Below, in pieces: positions 10,296-18,706 of a stretch of DNA of 64,000 nt. Under the pieces are notes generated by a model, which made no database searches, was not told the origin of the DNA, and saw only the letters and a program-made list of their open reading frames with translations. The stretch lies in NCBI RefSeq assembly GCF_002386445.1, contig NZ_DGIR01000039.1:53190-117189 (forward strand), given 5' to 3'. This DNA comes from Pseudomonas sp. UBA4617 (GTDB lineage: Bacteria > Pseudomonadota > Gammaproteobacteria > Pseudomonadales > Pseudomonadaceae). The stretch's first letter is position 1. Each line of letters begins with the position of its first letter. Made by a program: the position numbers and the translations under genes.

Positions 10296-10439
10296 TCGAA
10301 CACCACGCATGCCTCGATAGTCATTATCAATAGATGTGACTGTACTTGTGCGGCCGGGCCAAGCACCATTGGCCGCACTCACTGCGCCAGTGACTTTGCC
10401 TGGCGTGTCCTGCACCTTTTTTCTGGTAAGTGACCCGCT

Positions 10440-11372
10440 ATGAGTTCTGCCCTGTCGATCCGACAGTTGACCAAGACCTACGGCAACGGCTTCCAGGCCC
10501 TCAAGGGCATCGATCTGGATGTTGCCGAAGGCGACTTCTTCGCCTTGCTCGGCCCCAACGGCGCCGGCAAATCCACCACCATCGGCATCCTCTCGACCCT
10601 GGTCAACAAGACCAGCGGCACGGTCAACGTATTCGGCCATGACCTCGACCGCGAACCGGCCGCGCTCAAGCGCTGCCTGGGCGTGGTGCCGCAAGAGTTC
10701 AACTTCAACCAGTTCGAGAAGACCTTCGACATCGTCGTGACCCAGGCCGGGTACTACGGCATCCCGCCCAAGCTGGCCAAGGAGCGCGCCGAACAGTACC
10801 TGACTCAGCTGGGCCTGTGGGACAAGCGCGACGTGCAGTCGCGTTCGCTGTCCGGCGGCATGAAGCGCCGGCTGATGATCGCCCGTGCACTGATCCACGA
10901 ACCGCGCCTGCTGATTCTCGACGAGCCCACCGCCGGCGTGGATATCGAACTGCGCCGCTCGATGTGGAGCTTCCTCACCGAGCTGAACCAGAAAGGCATC
11001 ACCATCATCCTCACCACCCACTACCTGGAAGAGGCCGAGCAGCTGTGCCGCAACATCGGCATCATCGACCACGGCACCATCGTCGAGAACACCAGCATGC
11101 GCCAGCTGTTGGGCAAGCTGCATGTCGAAACCTTCGTCCTCGACCTCAAGCACGACCTGGCCACGGCGCCAGCGCTGCAGGGTTACCCGTGCCGCCTGCT
11201 GACCCCGCATACCCTGGAAGTGCAAGTGGACAAGGACATCGGCATCACCGCCTTGTTCGGCCAGCTGGCGCTGCAGAACATCGAGGTCCAGAGCCTGCGT
11301 AACAAGACCAACCGACTCGAGGAGCTGTTCGTGTCCCTGGTGGAAAAAAACCTGTCGAAGGTGGCGGTATGA
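10440..11372 (+). CDS. ABC-2 type exporter, ATP-binding subunit (YadG-like)
   Basis: 310 residues. Walker A GPNGAGKST is at 38-46, the Q-loop at PQEFNFN (about 84-90), the LSGGM signature at 137-141, Walker B LLILDEP at 157-163, and the H-loop in LTTHYLEEA. The C-terminal 80 residues form the DUF4162-like extension seen in drug-exporter ATPases. Its stop codon overlaps the start of the permease gene by four bases (ATGA), so the two are translationally coupled. Together they form a two-component exporter of the YadG/YadH type. Substrate unknown. Confidence 0.9.
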   Translation: MSSALSIRQLTKTYGNGFQALKGIDLDVAEGDFFALLGPNGAGKSTTIGILSTLVNKTSGTVNVFGHDLDREPAALKRCLGVVPQEFNFNQFEKTFDIVVTQAGYYGIPPKLAKERAEQYLTQLGLWDKRDVQSRSLSGGMKRRLMIARALIHEPRLLILDEPTAGVDIELRRSMWSFLTELNQKGITIILTTHYLEEAEQLCRNIGIIDHGTIVENTSMRQLLGKLHVETFVLDLKHDLATAPALQGYPCRLLTPHTLEVQVDKDIGITALFGQLALQNIEVQSLRNKTNRLEELFVSLVEKNLSKVAV

Positions 11373-12148
11373 GTGTCGAGCTGCGCACCAACTGGGTCGC
11401 CCTGAATACCATCGTCTACCGCGAAGTGCGGCGCTTCCTGCGCATCTGGCCGCAGACCCTGCTGCCGCCAGCGATCACCATGGTCCTGTACTTCGTCATC
11501 TTCGGTAACCTGATCGGTCGGCAGATCGGCGACATGGGGGGCTTCAGCTACATGGAGTACATCGTGCCGGGGCTGATCATGATGTCGGTGATCACCAACT
11601 CCTACGGCAACGTGGTGTCGAGCTTCTTCGGCAGCAAGTTCCAGCGCTCGATCGAAGAGCTGATGGTATCGCCGGTATCGCCGCACACCATCCTCATCGG
11701 TTATGTGCTGGGTGGGGTGCTGCGGGGCCTGGCGGTAGGGGTGATCGTGACCTTCCTGTCGCTGTTCTTCACTCACCTGCAGGTACACCACCTGGGCGTG
11801 ACCGTGGTCGTGGTACTGCTGACCGCTACCATCTTCTCGCTGCTGGGCTTCGTCAACGCGGTGTTCGCACGCAACTTCGACGACATCTCGATCATCCCCA
11901 CCTTCGTGCTGACGCCGCTGACCTACCTGGGCGGGGTGTTCTATTCGATCAACCTGCTGCCGCCGTTCTGGCAGACCGTGTCGCTGGCCAACCCGGTGCT
12001 GCACATGGTCAACTCGTTCCGCTACGGCATCCTAGGGGTGTCGGATATCAGCATTGGCACGGCGATTACCTTCATGCTGGTCGCCACTGCGCTGCTCTAC
12101 CTGCTGTGCGTTCGCCTGCTGGTCAGCGGCCGCGGCATGCGTGCGTGA
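11369..12148 (+). CDS. ABC-2 type exporter, permease subunit (YadH-like)
   Basis: 259 residues with about six transmembrane segments and the ABC-2 signature near the C-terminus (LTPLTYLGGVFYSINLLPPFWQ). The N-terminal amphipathic helix (TIVYREVRRFLRIWPQT) is typical of the family. It is coupled to the ATPase by an ATGA overlap. Its last 117 bases overlap, on the other strand, the end of the DUF2062 gene. Confidence 0.9.
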   Translation: MSVELRTNWVALNTIVYREVRRFLRIWPQTLLPPAITMVLYFVIFGNLIGRQIGDMGGFSYMEYIVPGLIMMSVITNSYGNVVSSFFGSKFQRSIEELMVSPVSPHTILIGYVLGGVLRGLAVGVIVTFLSLFFTHLQVHHLGVTVVVVLLTATIFSLLGFVNAVFARNFDDISIIPTFVLTPLTYLGGVFYSINLLPPFWQTVSLANPVLHMVNSFRYGILGVSDISIGTAITFMLVATALLYLLCVRLLVSGRGMRA

Positions 12149-12658
12149 ACAGCGGAGTTTGCGCCGGCGCCATTGCCGGCCAATCCACCAGCGCCAGTAC
12201 AGCAGGGTGGTGAAGTAGCCGGCGATGCCGAGCACCACCCCGCACACCACCGACCCCAGCAGGAATGGCTGCCACAGGGTGGCCAACTGGTCGGTGATCC
12301 AGTCGAAGGTCAGCGCGTCGGGCAGCGTACGTGGCGGAACCTGCATCAGCCAGGCGCCGGTCATGTAGGTGACGAAGAACACCGGTGGCATGGTCAGGGG
12401 GTTGGTCAGCCAGACCAGGCTCACCGCGATCGGCAGGTTGCCACGTACCGGAATCGCCAGCGCGGCCGCCAGTAGCATCTGCATGGGAATGGGGATAAGG
12501 GCGGCGAACAGGCCGACCCCCATGGCGCGGGCTACCGAGTGCCGGTTCAGGTGCCAGAGGTTCGGGTCGTGCAGCAGCTTGCCAAAAAAGCGTAAGGACT
12601 TGTGTTCGCGAATGCTGGTCGGATCCGGCATGTAGCGTTTGAAAAGTCGGCGCGGCAT
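12032..12658 (-). CDS. DUF2062 membrane protein
   Basis: 208 residues from ATG 12658 (MPRRLFKRYMPDPTSIREHK). The family core is clear: LHDPNLWHLNRHSVARAMGVGLFAALIPIPMQM, then hydrophobic segments with LVWLTNPLTMPPVFF, and a final transmembrane pair ending in basic WWIGRQWRRRKLR. After that the frame continues about 40 residues (DQQANAQQVEQRSGDQ), antisense to the ABC permease gene. This is a low-complexity tail that looks like read-through after loss of an original stop. Function of the family is unknown. Confidence 0.8.
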   Translation of the reverse strand: MPRRLFKRYMPDPTSIREHKSLRFFGKLLHDPNLWHLNRHSVARAMGVGLFAALIPIPMQMLLAAALAIPVRGNLPIAVSLVWLTNPLTMPPVFFVTYMTGAWLMQVPPRTLPDALTFDWITDQLATLWQPFLLGSVVCGVVLGIAGYFTTLLYWRWWIGRQWRRRKLRCSRTHAAAADQQANAQQVEQRSGDQHEGNRRANADIRHP

Positions 12659-12800
12659 GTAGGCTCCCGGAGCGTTGATCCGGTCAGTATGCCCTGATTC
12701 CCGATCAGCCTCTTTTAGAGTTTGTGACAATTGTTGAGCAAGCGCTGTCGGCAAATGAGCTATGCCTCAGAAGGTGATTGCGCTTCTGGAGCCCTACCTC

Positions 12801-15014
12801 ATGCGCACAGGGATGTTTGCGCTCGCGCTCGGGCTGTTGTGCCTGGGCTTTCTACCCATGTTGCCGTCGGTCGGGTGGCTGGTGCTGCTCGCGCTTGGCG
12901 GTGGCGTCTGCCTGTTCACCCGCCTGTGGCCGCTGGGCTGTTTCCTGCTGGGCCTGTGCTGGGCCTGTGGCTCCGCCCAGGCGGCCCTGGCTGATCGCCT
13001 GGCAGCCGGCCTGGATGGCCGTACCTTGTGGCTGGAGGGCCGCGTGGTCGGGCTGCCGACGCGCACGGCGCAAGGGGTGCGCTTCGAGCTGCAAGGTGCC
13101 CGCTCGCGACGGGCCGAACTGCCGCAGCGCCTGCAATTGAGCTGGTTCGACGGGCCAGCGCTGCGCGCGGGCGAGCAATGGCGGCTGGCGGTGACCTTGC
13201 AGCGCCCGGCCGGGCTGCTCAACCCACATGGGCCGGACCTGGAGGCCCGGTTGCTGGCGCGGCGGGTCGGGGCCAGCGGTACGGTCAAGGCCGGGCAACG
13301 GCTGGCACCGGTTGACGGTGGCTGGCGTGACACCCTGCGCCAGCGCCTGCTGGCGGTCGAGGCTCACGGCCGCCAGGCAGCGCTGGCAGCCTTGGTGCTC
13401 GGCGACGGCTCCGGCCTGCCCCGGCAGGACTGGCAGACATTGCAGGCCACCGGCACGGTGCACCTGCTGGTGATTTCCGGCCAGCACATCGGCCTGGTTG
13501 CCGGCTTGCTGTATGGCCTTGTCGCCGGGCTGGCGCGCTGCGGACTGTGGCCGGCCCGGCTGCCCTGGCTGCCTTGGGCGTGTGGCCTGGCCATGGCCGC
13601 GGCACTGGCTTACGGCTGGCTCGCCGGTGCCGGCGTACCGGTGCAGCGTGCCTGCCTGATGCTGGCCGTGGTGCTGCTCTGGCGTTTGCGCTTTCGCCAC
13701 CTTGGCGCCACCTTGCCGTTGCTGCTGGCGCTGGTGGCCGTGCTGCTGGTTGAACCGTTGGCCGCGCTGTTGCCCGGTTTCTGGCTGTCGTTTGCGGCTG
13801 TGGCCACGCTGGTCTATTGCTTCAGCGCGCGGCTGGGCGGCTGGCGCCCCTGGCAGGCCTGGACGCGCGCCCAATGGGTGATTGCCATTGGTTTGCTCCC
13901 GGTGCTGCTGGCCACCGGCTTGCCGGTGAGCCTGAGTGCGCCGCTGGCCAATCTTGTGGCAGTGCCGTGGGTCAGCCTGGCAGTGTTGCCGCTGGCGTTG
14001 CTGGGAACGTTGCTGCTGCCGCTGGGTGGGGTAGGGGAGCAACTGTTGTGGCTGGCGGGCGGCTTGCTCGACGGGCTGTTCCGGCTGCTGACGCTGGCGG
14101 CGCAGCAGCGCCCTGCGTGGCAGCCGCCAGCTCCGCCGCTGTGGGCCTGGCTGCTGGTCTGCCTGGGCACGTGGCTGTTGCTGTTGCCCCGAGGTGTGCC
14201 GCTGCGTGGCCTGGGTGGGGTCATGCTGCTGGCACTGTGGGTGCCGAGGGCGACAGTACCGCTCGGGCAGGTCGAAATCTGGCAACTGGATGTCGGCCAG
14301 GGCCTGGCGGTGCTGTTGCGCACCCGGCATCACAACCTGCTGTACGACGCCGGTCCGGCCAGGGGCGAAACCGACCTGGGCGAACGGGTGGTGCTGCCTA
14401 CCCTGCGTAAGCTCGGGGTGGGTAGCCTTGACCTGATGTTGATCAGTCACGCCCATGCCGACCATGCTGGCGGCGCAGCGGCGATACAACGTGGCATGCC
14501 GGTGCGGCGGACGATCGGTGGCGAAGCGCTTGAAAATGTTCCGTTGCAGCCTTGTAGCAGCGGCGAACAATGGGCCTGGGATGGCGTGCGTTTCTCGCTG
14601 TGGCGCTGGGCTGACGGGAAAAGCAGCAACGACCGATCCTGCGTGTTGCTGGTCGAGGCGCAGGGCGAGCGCCTGCTGCTGGCGGGTGACATGGAGGCCG
14701 CTGCCGAGCAGGCCTGGTTGGCGGCCACCGACACCCCCCGTATCGATTGGCTGCAGGCGCCGCACCATGGCAGCCGGAGTTCCTCCACCGAGGCCTTCAT
14801 CCGGGCCACGGCACCGCGCGGGGTGCTGGTTTCGCGAGGACGTAACAACAGCTTCGGGCACCCGCATGCGCAGGTGGTCGAGCGTTATCGGCGGCATGGG
14901 GTGATGATGCATGACACGGCCGAGCATGGCGCGTTGCGGTTGGTATTGGGAAGGCAGGGGAAGGTTGAGAGCGTAAGAGAGCAGCGGCGGTTTTGGCGGG
15001 TTCCGGCACAGTGA
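12801..15014 (+). CDS. comEC: ComEC/Rec2-type DNA internalisation protein
   Basis: 737 residues from ATG 12801, chosen because a GGAG lies 9 bases upstream; the in-frame ATG at 12762 lacks a ribosome site. Order: an N-terminal hydrophobic pair and DUF4131 region (1-200), the membrane Competence domain (about 210-480, with VLGDGSGLPRQDWQTLQATGTVHLLVISGQHIGL split over its start), then a metallo-beta-lactamase domain with SHAHADHAGG near residue 550 and APHHGSRSSS. The family forms the inner-membrane channel for single-stranded DNA uptake. Natural competence is not demonstrated for most pseudomonads. It lies upstream of the exbB-exbD-lpxK cluster, as in P. aeruginosa. Confidence 0.92.
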   Translation: MRTGMFALALGLLCLGFLPMLPSVGWLVLLALGGGVCLFTRLWPLGCFLLGLCWACGSAQAALADRLAAGLDGRTLWLEGRVVGLPTRTAQGVRFELQGARSRRAELPQRLQLSWFDGPALRAGEQWRLAVTLQRPAGLLNPHGPDLEARLLARRVGASGTVKAGQRLAPVDGGWRDTLRQRLLAVEAHGRQAALAALVLGDGSGLPRQDWQTLQATGTVHLLVISGQHIGLVAGLLYGLVAGLARCGLWPARLPWLPWACGLAMAAALAYGWLAGAGVPVQRACLMLAVVLLWRLRFRHLGATLPLLLALVAVLLVEPLAALLPGFWLSFAAVATLVYCFSARLGGWRPWQAWTRAQWVIAIGLLPVLLATGLPVSLSAPLANLVAVPWVSLAVLPLALLGTLLLPLGGVGEQLLWLAGGLLDGLFRLLTLAAQQRPAWQPPAPPLWAWLLVCLGTWLLLLPRGVPLRGLGGVMLLALWVPRATVPLGQVEIWQLDVGQGLAVLLRTRHHNLLYDAGPARGETDLGERVVLPTLRKLGVGSLDLMLISHAHADHAGGAAAIQRGMPVRRTIGGEALENVPLQPCSSGEQWAWDGVRFSLWRWADGKSSNDRSCVLLVEAQGERLLLAGDMEAAAEQAWLAATDTPRIDWLQAPHHGSRSSSTEAFIRATAPRGVLVSRGRNNSFGHPHAQVVERYRRHGVMMHDTAEHGALRLVLGRQGKVESVREQRRFWRVPAQ

Positions 15015-15183
15015 GGTGCAGGGGTTTGCAGGTGCTTGCCTTTACATTTTCAGCGCTTGTCCGAGCCGATACCGAACCCCAGGCATACCCTTTTTGCCCT
15101 CCAACAATTCCCTGACCTTCGGCAGATGAGCCTCCGGCGCGCCTATGGTAGAGTGGCGGCCTTTTTCCGAGGGGGCGTTTACT

Positions 15184-15819
15184 GTGTGGGAATTGGTCAA
15201 GTCCGGTGGTTGGATGATGCTGCCGATCATTCTGAGTTCCATCGCCGCCATGGCTATCGTCGTCGAGCGCCTGTGGACCTTGCGTGCCAGCCGCGTCACC
15301 CCGCCGCACCTGCTGGGCCAGGTCTGGATGTGGATCAAGGACAAGCAACTGACCAGTGACAAGCTCAAGGCCCTGCGCGCCGATTCGCCGTTGGGCGAAA
15401 TCCTCGCCGCCGGCCTGGCCAACTCGCGCCACGGCCGCGAAATCATGAAGGAATGCATCGAGGAGGCCGCCTCGCGCGTCATCCACGAGCTGGAACGCTA
15501 CATCAGTACCCTTGGCACGATTGCCGCCATGGCCCCGCTGCTGGGCCTGCTAGGCACCGTGCTGGGCATGATCGACATCTTCAGCGCCTTTATCGGCTCG
15601 CAGATGACCGCCAACGCGGCAGTGCTGGCAGGCGGTATCTCCAAGGCCCTGGTCACCACCGCGGCTGGCCTGATGGTCGGTATCCCGGCGGTGTTCTTCC
15701 ACCGCTTCCTGCTGCGCCGCATCGATGAGCTGGTGGTGGGCATGGAACAGGAAGCGATCAAGCTGGTGGAAGTGCTGCAGGGCGACCGTGAAGTGGAAGT
15801 GGCCGGAGGCAAGGCGTGA
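15184..15819 (+). CDS. MotA/TolQ/ExbB proton channel family protein
   Basis: 211 residues from GTG 15184, with GAGGGGG as Shine-Dalgarno. It has three transmembrane segments: about 8-27, then about 115-140 and 160-185, with the family stretch LGTIAAMAPLLGLLGTVLGMI and LVTTAAGLMVGIPAVFFH. It pairs with the ExbD-like gene, whose start overlaps its stop. In Pseudomonas this ExbB/ExbD pair sits with lpxK and kdsB rather than with tonB, so a role in envelope transport is likely but the partner is unknown. Confidence 0.88.
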   Translation: MWELVKSGGWMMLPIILSSIAAMAIVVERLWTLRASRVTPPHLLGQVWMWIKDKQLTSDKLKALRADSPLGEILAAGLANSRHGREIMKECIEEAASRVIHELERYISTLGTIAAMAPLLGLLGTVLGMIDIFSAFIGSQMTANAAVLAGGISKALVTTAAGLMVGIPAVFFHRFLLRRIDELVVGMEQEAIKLVEVLQGDREVEVAGGKA

Positions 15820-16250
15820 AGTTCCGGCGCAATCGCCAGCGGGAGAACGTCGACATCAACCTGGCGTCGCTGATCGACGTGGTGTTCGTGCTGCTGCTGT
15901 TCTTCGTGGTCACCACCACCTTCACCCGCGAGACCCAGCTGCGCGTGGAGCTGCCCGAGGCCACCAGCGCCGAGCCGACCCCTGCCGAGCAGGGCAAGCT
16001 GGTGGAAATCACCATCAGCGCCGACGGCGTGTATTCGGTGAACAACCACCTGTTGCCCAAGAGCGACCTGGCCACCCTGAGCGAAGCGATCGAGCGTGAA
16101 TCAGGCGGCGACAACAAGCTGCCGCTGGCCATCAGCGCCGATGGCAAGACCCCGCACCAGGCTGTAGTCACCGCGATGGATGCCGCCGGCAAGCTCGGCT
16201 TCAGCCAGTTGCGCATGACCACGGTCGAGGCGGCCCAAGGCACGCCCTGA
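15816..16250 (+). CDS. ExbD/TolR family protein
   Basis: 144 residues, GTG start overlapping the exbB stop (GTGA). One N-terminal transmembrane helix (about 17-36, INLASLIDVVFVLLLFFVVT) carries the conserved Asp of the proton path in LIDVVFVLL. The periplasmic domain follows. Its TGA overlaps the lpxK start (TGATG), so exbB, exbD and lpxK are tightly coupled. Confidence 0.9.
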   Translation: MKFRRNRQRENVDINLASLIDVVFVLLLFFVVTTTFTRETQLRVELPEATSAEPTPAEQGKLVEITISADGVYSVNNHLLPKSDLATLSEAIERESGGDNKLPLAISADGKTPHQAVVTAMDAAGKLGFSQLRMTTVEAAQGTP

Positions 16251-17251
16251 TGGCTTTCACCGACCGCTTGCTCGCGGCCTGGTACGCCGGGCACCCGGCC
16301 CTGGCGCTGCTGCGCCCGCTGGAGGCGCTGTACCGTTGCGTGGTGATCCGCAAGCGGGCGCGTTTCGTACGTGGCAAAAGCGCCAGCTACCGGGCCCCGG
16401 TGCCAGTCATCGTGGTGGGTAACATCACTGTGGGCGGTACCGGCAAGACACCGATGATCCTCTGGCTGATCGAGCACTGCCGCCGACAGGGACTCAAGGT
16501 CGGCGTGGTCAGCCGTGGCTATGGCGCCAAGCCGCCGCAGCTGCCATGGCGCGTGCAGGCCGACCAGCCCGCCGAACACGCCGGCGACGAACCGCTGCTG
16601 ATCGTGCAGCGCAGCGGCGTGCCGCTGATGATCGACCCCGACCGCTCCCGGGCGGTGCAGGCCTTGCTGGCCAGCGAGCCCCTCGACCTGATCCTGTGTG
16701 ACGACGGCATGCAGCACTATCGCCTGGCCCGCGACCTCGAACTGGTGTTGATCGACGCCGCCCGTGGCCTGGGCAATGGCCGCTGCCTGCCGGCGGGGCC
16801 GTTGCGCGAGCCGGCCGAGCGCCTGCGTGACGCAGATGCGGTGCTGTTCAACGGCAGCAGCGAAGACCGCGCCGATGGCTTTGGCTTCTGCCTGCAACCC
16901 TCCGCCCTGGTCAACTTGCGCAGTGGCGAACGCCGCGGGCTTGACCATTTCCCCGCGGGCCAGCGCCTGCATGCGGTGGCCGGCATCGGCAACCCGCAAC
17001 GTTTCTTCAATACCCTGCTGGGGCTAAACTGGCAGCCGGTGCCGCATCCCTTTGCCGACCATGCGCGGTTCAGTGTCGAAAGCCTCGCCTTCGCCCCGCC
17101 GCTGCCACTGGTCATGACCGAGAAGGACGCGGTGAAATGCCGGGCCTTCGCCGCCGACGACTGGTGGTACCTGGCCGTCGAGGCACAGCCTACGGCGGCT
17201 TTCGGCACCTGGTTCGACAACCAGTTGCAACGCTTGCTGCGCAAGCCCTGA
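16250..17251 (+). CDS. lpxK: Tetraacyldisaccharide 4'-kinase
   Basis: 333 residues, the usual length. It phosphorylates the 4' position of the lipid A disaccharide at the inner membrane. The N-terminal membrane-associated helix (about 10-30) is followed by the P-loop GNITVGGTGKTP (about 58-69) and then RGYGAK, HAGDEPLLI and DDGMQHYRLARDLE, the last containing the catalytic Asp region. It is the third gene of the exbB-exbD-lpxK unit. Confidence 0.96.
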   Translation: MAFTDRLLAAWYAGHPALALLRPLEALYRCVVIRKRARFVRGKSASYRAPVPVIVVGNITVGGTGKTPMILWLIEHCRRQGLKVGVVSRGYGAKPPQLPWRVQADQPAEHAGDEPLLIVQRSGVPLMIDPDRSRAVQALLASEPLDLILCDDGMQHYRLARDLELVLIDAARGLGNGRCLPAGPLREPAERLRDADAVLFNGSSEDRADGFGFCLQPSALVNLRSGERRGLDHFPAGQRLHAVAGIGNPQRFFNTLLGLNWQPVPHPFADHARFSVESLAFAPPLPLVMTEKDAVKCRAFAADDWWYLAVEAQPTAAFGTWFDNQLQRLLRKP

Positions 17252-17295
17252 GCCCGTTTTCAATGTTCGGCCACCTGGCCTGAAGGAAACCTCCA

Positions 17296-17481
17296 ATGGA
17301 CACCAAACTGCTCGATATCCTGGCCTGCCCGATCACCAAGGGCCCGCTCAAGCTCAGCGCCGACAAGACCGAGCTGATCAGCAAGGGTGCCGGCCTGGCC
17401 TACCCGATCCGCGACGGCATTCCGGTCATGCTGGAAAGCGAGGCACGCACCCTGACCGACGACGAGCGTCTGGACAAATGA
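17296..17481 (+). CDS. Trm112/YcaR family small protein
   Basis: 61 residues, MDTKLLDILACPITKGPL at the start. It fits the family pattern LLxILACPxxKGPL and the ending YPIRDGIPVMLxxEAR. Unlike the zinc-binding members it has only one cysteine. It lies between lpxK and kdsB, and its stop overlaps the kdsB start (ATGA). The specific role in bacteria is not settled. Confidence 0.9.
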   Translation: MDTKLLDILACPITKGPLKLSADKTELISKGAGLAYPIRDGIPVMLESEARTLTDDERLDK

Positions 17482-18242
17482 GCCTGAACTTCACCGTGGT
17501 GATTCCTGCCCGCCTGCGCTCCACGCGCCTGCCAGGCAAGCCGTTGCTGCCAATCGCCGGCAAGCCGATGGTCCAGCATGTGTGGGAACAGGCGCGCAAG
17601 AGCAGCGCCGGCCGCGTGGTCATTGCCACTGACGATGCCAGCATCGTCGAGGCCTGCCGGGCCTTTGGCGCCGAGGTGCTGCTGACCCGAGCCGACCACG
17701 AGTCGGGCACCGACCGCCTGGCCGAAGTGGCCGCGCACCTGGGCTTGCCGGCCGATGCCATCGTGGTGAACGTGCAGGGCGACGAGCCACTGATTCCGCC
17801 AGTGATCATCGACCAGGTGGCAGCCAACCTGGCCGCCCATCCGCAGGCCGGCATCGCTACCTTGGCCGAGCCGATCCATGAGCCGGAAACCGTGTTCAAC
17901 CCCAATGCAGTCAAGGTGGTCAGTGACAAGCATGGCCTGGCCCTGACCTTCAGTCGCGCGCCGCTGCCCTGGGCGCGCGACGCGTTCGCCAGCGACCGTA
18001 ACCAGCTGCCGACGGGCGTGCCTTACCGCCGCCACATCGGCATGTACGCCTACCGTGTCGGCTTCCTGCAGGACTTCGTCAGCTGGGGGCCGTGCTGGCT
18101 CGAGCAGGCTGAATCGCTGGAACAGCTGCGCGCCCTGTGGCACGGCGTACGCATTCACGTCGAGGACGCCATCGAGGCGCCTGCCGTAGGCGTGGATACC
18201 CCGCAAGACCTGGAGCGCGTACGGCGCTTGCTGGAGGCCTGA
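17478..18242 (+). CDS. kdsB: 3-deoxy-manno-octulosonate cytidylyltransferase
   Basis: 254 residues. It makes CMP-Kdo from CTP and Kdo for the lipopolysaccharide inner core. The N-terminal nucleotide-binding motif PARLRSTRLPGKPL is followed by ATDD, VNVQGDEPLIPP and the sugar-binding YRRHIGMYAYR. It overlaps its neighbours on both sides (ATGA with the Trm112-like gene, TGATG with the phosphatase gene), so it is part of the same operon. Confidence 0.97.
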   Translation: MSLNFTVVIPARLRSTRLPGKPLLPIAGKPMVQHVWEQARKSSAGRVVIATDDASIVEACRAFGAEVLLTRADHESGTDRLAEVAAHLGLPADAIVVNVQGDEPLIPPVIIDQVAANLAAHPQAGIATLAEPIHEPETVFNPNAVKVVSDKHGLALTFSRAPLPWARDAFASDRNQLPTGVPYRRHIGMYAYRVGFLQDFVSWGPCWLEQAESLEQLRALWHGVRIHVEDAIEAPAVGVDTPQDLERVRRLLEA

Positions 18243-18706
18243 TGCGCGTTCTGTTCGTCTGCCTGGGCAACATTTGCCGTTCGCCCACGGCCGAAGCCGT
18301 GCTGCGCCATCAATTGCAGGCTGCCGGGCTCGCCGACAAGGTACAGGTGGCTTCCGCCGGCACCGGTGACTGGCATGTCGGCAAGGCGCCTGACAGCCGT
18401 ACCTGCAAGGCGGCGCTCGCGCGCGGCTATGACCTGTCGCAGCAGCGCGCCCAGCAGGTCAAGGCCGCGCATTTTGCCGAGTATGACCTGATCCTCGCCA
18501 TGGACGAGAGCAACCTCAGCCATCTGCGCGCCCTGCGCCCGCACACGGCAACAGGCGAGCTTGACCTGTTCCTGCGCCGCTATGGCGCAGCGCTGGATGA
18601 AGTGCCAGACCCGTACTATGGCGGCGCCGAAGGCTTCGAGCAGGTGCTCGACCTGGTCGAGGCGGCGTGCCAGGCGCTGGTGCTGGAAATCAAGGGGCGG
18701 CTATGA
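18242..18706 (+). CDS. Low-molecular-weight protein-tyrosine phosphatase
   Basis: 154 residues from ATG 18242, overlapping the kdsB stop. The P-loop CLGNICRS (C7 to R13-S14) holds the nucleophilic Cys and the phosphate-binding Arg, and DPYYGG near residue 120 carries the general-acid Asp. Family members reverse tyrosine phosphorylation, often of polysaccharide co-polymerase kinases. No kinase gene is nearby. Its stop overlaps the murB start (ATGA). Confidence 0.93.
   Translation: MRVLFVCLGNICRSPTAEAVLRHQLQAAGLADKVQVASAGTGDWHVGKAPDSRTCKAALARGYDLSQQRAQQVKAAHFAEYDLILAMDESNLSHLRALRPHTATGELDLFLRRYGAALDEVPDPYYGGAEGFEQVLDLVEAACQALVLEIKGRL

Noticed and set aside
12852..14927. 691-codon minus-strand frame opposite comEC
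   Set aside because: It is Gln/His/Arg/Pro-rich with no known domain. comEC on the plus strand has all the expected motifs.
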